DNA from: Areca catechu
Taxonomy: Eukaryota; Streptophyta; Magnoliopsida; Arecales; Arecaceae
Length of the DNA: 64,000 bases
NCBI GenBank assembly: GCA_021397845.1
Contig: CM038038.1
Coordinates: forward strand, 72,586,748 to 72,650,747
Direction of reading: 5' to 3'
Part shown: positions 57,208 through 64,000 of the stretch, one piece after another
Position numbering within the stretch: position 1 is the first letter of the stretch
Layout: every line of letters begins with the position of its first letter
Program-made: the position numbers and the translations under genes
The notes under the pieces: generated by a model
What the model was told of the DNA's origin: nothing
The model's input: only the letters and a program-made list of their open reading frames with translations
Databases searched by the model: none

Positions 57208-57734
57208 TGAAAGAGTGATCCCGGCTTATCTATTTTGTATTCTAGCATAGGGTTTCCATTTTGTTCTTTTGGGCCACCCGTTCTGTCAGACCCTTTTACT
57301 TGTAAGAAACCTTCACATTAGAAATGAGAACTTCCTTTTCTTCATTCTTCATTGCTTTTTCCTTGATAACGTGTTCTGCTACCTGTTGGTGTTTGCCATT
57401 GTCTTCTGTGGGAGCCTAGAGTCTGCAACTTCAATTTGCAGTTCAACTTTGACTCTTAGTTTGGAACCAGACTTAGGAGACCCCTAAGCTTCGGGAAGGA
57501 ACCCTAGGGCTTTCGACTTGCATTTTATAAGTCTTTGGTAATGGGACATCCTTTGGACTGAACTTCGGGCTGCATGCCAGAAACGGGTTCCGGGTAATGT
57601 TCTGGACTGAACTCCAGGATCTCATGGAGGAACTAGGTTCCGTGCCACATTCCGGACTGAAGTCCAAGACTTGTGGAGGAACTGGATTTTGCGCCATCTT
57701 CCAGACTGAACTCCGGGGCCTCATGCTGGAACTA
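57208..57734. repeat. Tat-2 3' spacer and short ~58 bp repeats
   Basis: 57208-57480 holds no recognised gene. 57530-57730 has about three to four units marked by GGACTGAACTCC or GGACTGAAGTCC and GAGGAACTNGGTTCCG-like text, the positional equivalent of the 32 bp array of Tat-1 but unrelated in sequence. Confidence 0.6.
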
Positions 57735-59268
57735 TGATGGGAACTAATATGCATGCAATTTTTTTTGTATGTTTTACATGTTGAGTTAGGTGATTAATTC
57801 CCAATTTCAGATCAAAATTATTTGTAGGGAAATTTGTATGAATTTTGAAGATCAGCATGCAGATTAGGACCTAGAAAAGTAGCAAAGAAGGACCGCCGGG
57901 GCTGAGAAGCCTCGTTAGGGCAAGTTCTCCTACAATAAAATTACTGGAGGTAGAGGGGTATACCTTACACATCTGTGAAGATCACAGCGAAGGGATCTCT
58001 CATTCCTCGATAGATGCAGCCTGGAAAACCGAGCCAAAGACCCGCGGATACCTGGCTTTCTGCTCGGTGATCCGATTGAGGCTTGGCTGGAGTCGTTGGA
58101 TTCGTAGGAACTCGGGGACCTGTAAACGACCTGTCAGGGTTTAGAAAACTCACAAAGGAACAAGAAAACAAGAAAAAATAGCAAAGGAAGGCTTCTTTTG
58201 GAGTGGGCGTCCAGGGATCTGAGAGGCTTGTTGGCAGCAGGAAGATGATTGCAGCACTGGGAAGAAAACTCTCACAAACCCCTTTATGCACACAGCAGGG
58301 TATCACACAACTCAATAGAAGAACTCAAGGATTTTTTATTCATAAAAAATTCTCCTTCATACAAGAGGCTAGGGTCCCTTAAATAGACCCTTAACCTTGG
58401 GCTCCAAGTAAGGGTACATAAGTCTTTACATAAGAATCCTTTTCCCTCTCAAACCCTAGCTAGAAAATAAGGAAATATTAGGTAAAAAAATCCCTAAAAA
58501 CTTTCTTGACTTGGTCAAGACTCCAAGGATGCCTAGGGGGGCGTGTTGGGCTTCTAGGAGCAGCAAAAGATCGGCCCAAAGGGGCTCAGGTGCATGGGTT
58601 TGGGCCTCTGGAAGCTGGGGTGCCTGGTAGCCAGGTAGCAGGAATATTCCCTGGTATCTTGCTTCTTAGGGGCTTGGACTCGGCACCTGGGCTTGATTTC
58701 TTTGGGCTAGGATGCAGATGGACCTCTGGAATCATGGATGCCCTTATCTATGAATATACTTTGGCATCTGGAAGGGAATCTGGGCATCTGGAGGGCATCT
58801 GCAAGAAATCAGGATTTTTGAATTTTCCTCCTGGGGTCTTCAAATCTTCAAGCTGGGTTGGACTTGAGCTATACTTCCATGTCTTCAATCTAGTTAGACT
58901 TGGTCTTCACTTGTATGATATAGTCTTGAGTCTTCAGTATGCTTGGACAGGATTCAAAAATAAATTAGCTCAACATGAGCTGACTAGCATTGGACTGAAC
59001 TAGCTCAACATGAGCTGACAAGTACAGAACTGAAATAACAACTCAAAATACTCAAATAACAACTAAATGGACTTAGATGAGCTAAGCCCTTATTATAGAT
59101 GGACTCATAAATTATTGATCAATTATAGAGGGTTGAAAAGCCTCTATCTTATTCTGGTGCCTCCGGTGTCCCCACCAATTCTCCTGGGATGGGAGGAACT
59201 CGACCCTGTCGAGTGAAGATCAGACTGGCTCACATATCTCTCAAGAAGGTCTGGGTTGAGGTGTTGCA
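57735..59268 (-). mobile_element. GypA-3: LTR plus short pol tail, fragment
   Basis: LTR at 57735-59178 (TGATGGGAACTA...GTCCCCACCA), then 90 bp of the minus-strand pol end (ATTCTCCTGGGATGGGAGG, then CTCGACCC) cut by GypB-2 at 59269. It is the 3' LTR end of a minus-strand GypA whose remaining interior is not seen in the window. Confidence 0.85.
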
Positions 59269-61003
59269 TAGTGCGGGCACCAGACTCAGAAGAAGACTTC
59301 AGGGCTCCATCTGGATCTCTGATTGACCGTGCCCGAAGAATTAGGGTTTTCTGGTTTTGTAATAAGGGTTGACCTGATCAACTCAATTTTGAGTCTATAA
59401 TTTTGTCATTTCAATTTTTGTTGGGTCATGTTGACTCAGTCCAAGTCCAAGGCCTAGGTAGGTGTCATTCCCTTTGCCATAGGGCACCACATTTTTCAGC
59501 TACAAGTTGGTGCCACACTCCCTGCCACATCTCCATCCAGTGTACCTTGGTCCCCACGCCTCAAGTAAGCAGGTTCTTTTTTCTTGCACCACTTGGGGGA
59601 GAAATCCATCAAGATACCTCAATCCAAGGAGGAGACAACTTCTTTCCAGATAAACCCAAGCCAGGATGGCAAGAATTTTTCTTGAAGAGAGGATCAAGGA
59701 GGTGCCCCACAATGTTCCATAAAAATCCAAGTTATAAAAGGGAAGAGAGCATGTCTTGGGGAGAAAATCAAGGAGGCACCCAAAGTCTCCAAAAGTGCCA
59801 AAGCCATGAAAGGAAGAAGCCTAAACTTGTGGAGCAAGACTAGGAGGTGTCCAAATGAGCCAACCATGAAGGGAAAATCCTTGATTCATGGAGAGATACT
59901 AGGAGACCCCCCCATAACCTGCCATTTGGAGCTGATTTTCAAGTTTTCTTGGAGTTTTTGGGTTGCCCACTCATGGAAGGAGTCTTGGGAAGAGAATTTG
60001 ATGCCTAAAGTGTGGGTTAGTCCTATTAGTCCCACATGGGAAATGTATAAAATTTTATTTCTTTGTTATGTCTATATATTCAACTCTATGTAACTCTTGA
60101 ATTTAATGATGAATGAATCAATTTATGTGTGAGCAACTTTGTGTTTCTCTCTTCCGCACTTGTATTCAGGTGTTGAGCTCCGTGAGGGAGTAAATCCGGT
60201 TCCCTAGGAACCTTGAGGAGGTGTGAGATCTCCAACCCCAAACCCTACCAAAACCCTAGGTTAGCCACTTCAATTCCAAACCTAACCGCCATCATCTTCT
60301 TCATTCCACCAATCATCCAAGCCCTAATCTACCTCATCATCTCATGGCCCCTCTCTTCCAAGTAGTGGCCGACCACCAGCATCCAGGTCCAGATCGGCTA
60401 CTTCGATTACAGAGCAAATCCCAGAGGAAGTCAGATCAGCATCCAAGAGAATCAGGATTTCAGCAACATCAATTTTTTCAAGTTCTTCTTATCTGGTAAA
60501 TCCTTTCTTTGAGTATCTGGTTCCTTAACTTGTTCTTCTTCTTTCCCAGATCCTGAGTTCAGGAGAAGCCAACTCTGCCAAAGGACCAGTATTGGAGGAT
60601 CCATTGCGAAGATATCCGAATCCGAGGATCCAACAATCTGCTCGAGAGAGTCCTTCCACCAAACTCTGTGAAGATCACTGCCTGGTACATAACCCTTCCC
60701 TTCTCTTAGTTCTGTCCTGTTGAAAGTTCAGAGCGAAACCCTAGGTCTGGGAGTTTCTCAACCCCCAGCGATCCTTTACTTCTGAACTACTCTGATAATC
60801 TAGTTTCTTTGAATTGTGCTTTCAGTTATTATATAGTTTCTTTCAATTTAGTTTAACTTTCATTTGAGTCAAAGCCGACTTCTGAAAATATATATAAAAT
60901 AAATAAATAAATAAATAAATACATTAATTTTAATTTACTTCCGCATCGCATCATCTTTTTTTGTTCTGCATCAATTTTGGTATCATCTCTTCGTTCTGCA
61001 TCA
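59269..61003 (+). repeat. 5' LTR of GypB-2
   Basis: Ends TCTGCATCA at 61003. A duplicate of the LTR end plus primer-binding-site-like text (GCATCAATTTTGGTATCA at 60968-60985) lies 30 bp upstream. An (AAAT)n run is at 60897-60925. The frame 59403-59843 (146 codons) has no known motif and lies wholly inside the LTR. Confidence 0.9.
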
Positions 61004-61007
61004 ATTT

Positions 61008-61019
61008 TGGTATCAGAGC
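61008..61019 (+). promoter_or_regulatory. Primer-binding site of GypB-2
   Basis: TGGTATCAGAGC, 4 nt after the LTR end. Confidence 0.94.
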
Positions 61020-61881
61020 CCTGTCTAGGGTTCTTGCTTGTTTGATTATTATTTCGTTCCTTTTTACTTTTGCTGCCTGGAGTAGACTCCCCTGGCCGTC
61101 CGGTCCTAGGAACAAGCGAGACGCAAGCCTCCTCCTCCCATTCCATGGGGGTTCCTAGGGCGTGTAGGGGTGCCGCTGGGTTAGAACTTCTAGGCAGGGA
61201 TTGTAAACGGACACACGTTCTGTTTTCTGCTAGTAACTATCCTGTTATTTGAATTTTTTCTCCCTGTAAAAAATTCCAATTGAAGTAATTCTTATTTTGA
61301 TGGAACCAATAATTGAAGTAATTTATATAAAACTTTTATGATTTATTAATTTCTGTAGATTTTCTGAGATCAATTTTACTACTGTTCTGCTTTTTATTTT
61401 CTGCAAGCTGTGTTTTTATTTGAGTGTGCATAAATTGAATCTATCTTAAGGGCACCGAAGTTGCAACATAAGGGGAGGATTGAGACCCTCTCCTTAGCCC
61501 ATACCACCTCCCGTGCATTCGAACGTAAGCCTTTAATATTAAAATTAATTAGACCTAATTTACCCTAGTGGGCTAGGGACACCACTGGTCGGGTCTAGGC
61601 TAGTGTTGAGTCAGTTTGTCTAGTTACTCTGTGTGTGCTTTGTACTCAGTGTCTAGAATGGTGGTTCAGGGATTCTATCCCGAAGGGCTTGTGTGCTGGT
61701 CCGCCTACCTGGCCAATCACTGATTGGTGTCTAGGATTGGCAATTAGGAACCTAACACTCCCTTACACCTGCCTGGCTGAGTCCCGAGTTACTACATGCT
61801 AGCTTGCCACTTTGATTGGGCATCTAGTTTGGGCTCTAGGTCTAGTTAGCCCATAGTCGTTTCAGTCGAGTCTTATTTGGT
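61020..61881 (+). other. Leader of GypB-2 with conserved hairpin block
   Basis: Noncoding. The conserved block is at about 61440-61880, with the hairpin CCAATC-ACT-GATTGG at 61713-61727. Short frames here (61070-61252 and similar) match nothing. Confidence 0.8.
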
Positions 61882-62780
61882 GTGCTTGCTTGCATCATCA
61901 TGTCCACCCGGAATGGAGTACCCTACCAACCTGGTCAAATCCAACCTGATTTAGAGGCCATGATTATAACTCTTACAGAAAGTATGACAAAATTGAGTCA
62001 GGATATGAATGAGGGTTTTGCCCAGTTAGAGACCGAGCCCAGGGACTTGAGAAACGTAGACATCAAATTGGACCCCTGATCCAAAATTTAATAGGCCCCA
62101 ACCTCACCCATGCCAGGAGCCTAGAAGACCTTATACCGTGATCCCGAGCATAACCCTAGGAGCCTATATCCATCCTTGGTTGACTCAGAAAAGGGACCCG
62201 TTAGGAACACCGAACCTTATGCCACCCACTTTTGATGGAAGACAAGAGACATATATTAAGTGGGAGAACAAATGGATCGGTATTTTGAGTGCACTAACAT
62301 ATCGGATTAGGACAAGTTAGGTTGGCCAAACCAAGTTCACCAAACATGCAAGGTCGCATTGGTATGCTATTGAGCATGAGTGTTATCAAAGAAAAGAAGA
62401 ATATATACTTGGAGAGATATGAGAAGTAAGTTGAGAGATAGGTACCTAGGTAGATCCTATGAGAAAAGACTTTTAGACCAATGGTACCAATTGCGACAAG
62501 GTAATAGGCCTGTGTCTAAAATATCGAGGACTTCCAGTGGTATGACATGAAATGCAATACCATTGAGACCGAAGCTCAGATCACATCGAGGTTTTGGGTT
62601 GGTTACACCCAGACATTTATAGGAAGCTATGCCTTGAAAAGACCAATAAGTTAGACCGAGCCTACCAAGAAGCCAAGACTATGAGTGGTCTTTAGATATA
62701 ACCAATCAAGTACTTTGGACTTAAAGCCACCTCTACCAACTTGAGTCAAGTTCTGATTGATCCGACACCCGTAGTGAACC
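61882..62780 (+). pseudogene. gag: GypB-2 gag
   Basis: The likely start is MSTRNGVPYQPGQIQPDLEA at 61900 (the in-frame ATG at 61882 is 6 codons upstream); LTESMTKLSQDMNEGFAQLE follows, as in GypB-1. After shifts PPTFDGRQETYIKWENKWIG (62223-62282) and WYQLRQGNRPVSKISRTSS mark the retrotrans_gag domain. No CCHC knuckle is readable, unlike GypB-1. Confidence 0.85.
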
Positions 62781-62789
62781 AGACTTTGT

Positions 62790-63600
62790 TTGTCATTCCC
62801 ACTTGTGTCACCTCTTGACCAGAAGGATAACACTGAGAAGGAGTTAGGCATGGCCATCCCAAAATTAGTTGACCTGACCAGAGCCGTACTTAAAGAGGAA
62901 TCAAAGGAGAATAGATTAGAACATTTCAGTGAGATTGAGGAAGAAATATATGAGCATGACATAAGTTTGATAGATGAATATAAAAAGAAGAATTTGAGGA
63001 TATCTCTCCCGATAATTCAATTAACCAACTCCTACCTGATGGGGTTATTGAGGGGACCCCTGCCACTCAAGGAATTCAGGAGCTAAACCTAAGAGATGAC
63101 CCTTTTGAGGAAGTTCAGGAAGAGGAAATTGCACCCAATAAGAGTTTAAGTGAGAATACCCCTGAACTCATTGAGGAATCCAAAGAAGACCCCTGAGTCA
63201 AATCTGGTAGAGAAGTGTGAAGAAAGAAGGGGTTCACAAGAATTGCCCATTGAGAAGGTCCAAGAACAAGAAAAAGACAATAGCTTAGAAGACTTTCTAG
63301 ATAAACATTCCAAAGACCTTCCTGATAACCTTCCACCTTCTAGAGCACCCAGCCTACCCTAGAACTTGCACTTGTAGACCCTTCTAGAGCAAATCATGAG
63401 GTTTGGATGAGTGCACCTATAAAACAATGTCCTCATTTTAAGGTCGTCCTGAATAACCAAGGTATGTTTTTTGTTTCCTATAAGCCACCTCAAAATCTGA
63501 TTCTTATTTCCTACCCTTTCCTGAATCTTCTCATATTTCTAGAGCTATGGGATTACACTTTATTGAGATTTCTAGGTTGCAAGACTCCTTAGAACCTATT
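62790..63600 (+). pseudogene. GypB-2 degenerate segment between gag and integrase
   Basis: Two open frames (62790-63086 and 63150-63362) rich in Glu/Lys/Ser, then a decayed stretch (63407-63592). No protease, RT or RNase H motif could be read. This is the expected place of those domains, so it is either a deletion scar with filler or sequence diverged past recognition. Confidence 0.5.
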
Positions 63601-63965
63601 AGGTTTGCCACCTACTTCTGGAAGACCTTATGGCACCTACTAGGCATCCATAATAAGTTTTCATACTCAGCATGCCCTCCTCCGACCCAAGGTCAAACCT
63701 AGAGAGCCTTAGTTTGTTAGGTTTAGGCCTAGGGTTCCTTTGAATAAAGTCCATTCTTTAGGAATGCGTCATCAGTCTAGTTTAGTTTTTCTTGACCCTT
63801 TACTAGGCTTTGGCTCAGATTTTGGTTTGATTGAGAGCACCAGGAATTGGGATTTGTATTTTGTCCAGGGCTGAAATTGCATTCAATGTTTCGATCAATA
63901 GGTCTATAGGCTAGAGTCCCTTTGAAATTGTTCATGGATACAAGCCTCACACACCACTTGATCGA
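63601..63965 (+). pseudogene. pol: GypB-2 integrase core remnant
   Basis: RFATYFWKTLWHLLGIHNKF at about 63600-63660, HxPPTQGQT (the altered catalytic-Glu region), then RNWDLYF at 63843 and SPFEIVHGYKPHTPLD at 63910. In GypB-1 these motifs lie in the same order. Frameshifts occur between them. Confidence 0.85.
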
Positions 63966-64000
63966 TTTCACTATTAGCCCACACACAAGTCTCTTGATGC

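Larger units (their letters stand above)
59269..64000 (+). mobile_element. GypB-2: internally deleted gypsy element, truncated by the window end
   Basis: The LTR 59269-61003 is homologous (reversed) to the GypB-1 LTRs. It starts TAGTGCGGGCACC, where GypB-1 has TGGTGCGGGCACC, so the terminal TG is mutated to TA. A primer-binding site, leader and gag follow. After about 63600 the sequence passes straight into the integrase core: RFATYFWKTLWHLLG at about 63600-63645, then SPFEIVHGYKPHTPLD at 63910-63957. Protease active site, RT and RNase H were not found. The 3' LTR would lie beyond 64000. Confidence 0.88.

Noticed and set aside
59403..59843. 146-codon frame on the plus strand in the GypB-2 LTR
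   Set aside because: Lies wholly in the LTR; the matching LTRs at 38737-40397 and 45974-47640 do not keep it open over the same length.
1..64000. tRNA genes suggested by many GCTCTGATACCA / TGGTATCAGAGC hits
   Set aside because: These are primer-binding sites complementary to the tRNA 3' end; no cloverleaf or tRNA body surrounds any of them.

Overview
This window reads as intergenic DNA from a large, repeat-rich flowering-plant genome. A monocot is plausible from the mix of families, but no species can be named from the sequence. I found no intact host gene, no tRNA or rRNA gene and no CRISPR array. Almost every recognisable protein fragment is gag, protease, reverse transcriptase (RT), RNase H (RH) or integrase of a plant LTR retrotransposon. 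Most carry stops or frameshifts.

Layout. (1) 274-9541 is a nearly full-length Ty1/copia element of Sirevirus type on the minus strand, with 1.8 kb LTRs and a perfect TTCAA target-site duplication (TSD). It sits in the third unit of a ~91 bp tandem repeat. (2) 10.08-12.43 kb and 15.26-17.49 kb are inverted copies of one ~2.2-2.4 kb LTR. A chromovirus-like LTR (12.52-14.03 kb) and a noncoding internal region lie between them. (3) 17.5-20.99 kb is the 5' end (LTR, primer-binding site, leader, gag start) of a Ty3/gypsy element. It joins abruptly to (4) a Tat-lineage Ty3/gypsy element (Tat-1, plus strand, from ~20.99 kb) with dual RNase H, integrase, a 32 bp tandem array, an antisense ORF and a second tandem array. 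Tat-1 is interrupted by a non-autonomous element at 22181-25705 (TSD GCAGG) whose GC-rich interior looks captured. Its probable 3' LTR is interrupted by a deletion-derivative gypsy element at 32220-37792 (called GypA-1, TSD GTAAT) and by a nearly complete chromovirus-like element at 38737-47640 (called GypB-1, minus, TSD TGGCG). (5) 47.65-57.73 kb is a second Tat fragment in the opposite orientation (Tat-2), split inside its antisense ORF by GypA-2 (51214-56935, minus). (6) 57735-59268 is a GypA-3 end fragment. (7) 59269-64000 is GypB-2 (plus), which runs off the window.

How the parts work together. GypB-1 still shows all gag-pol domains. GypA copies keep LTRs, primer-binding site, leader and the integrase/chromodomain tail but lack protease, RT and RNase H, so they would have depended on a relative for movement. 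GypA and GypB share a leader with a conserved small hairpin. The points most worth a second look are the repeated capture of the primer-binding site inside LTR ends, the GypA deletion family with its Tyr/Ser/Pro-rich ORF, the conserved leader hairpin, the GC-rich passenger segment and the pol frame running into the LTR. All calls come from reading the sequence; no database search was run.
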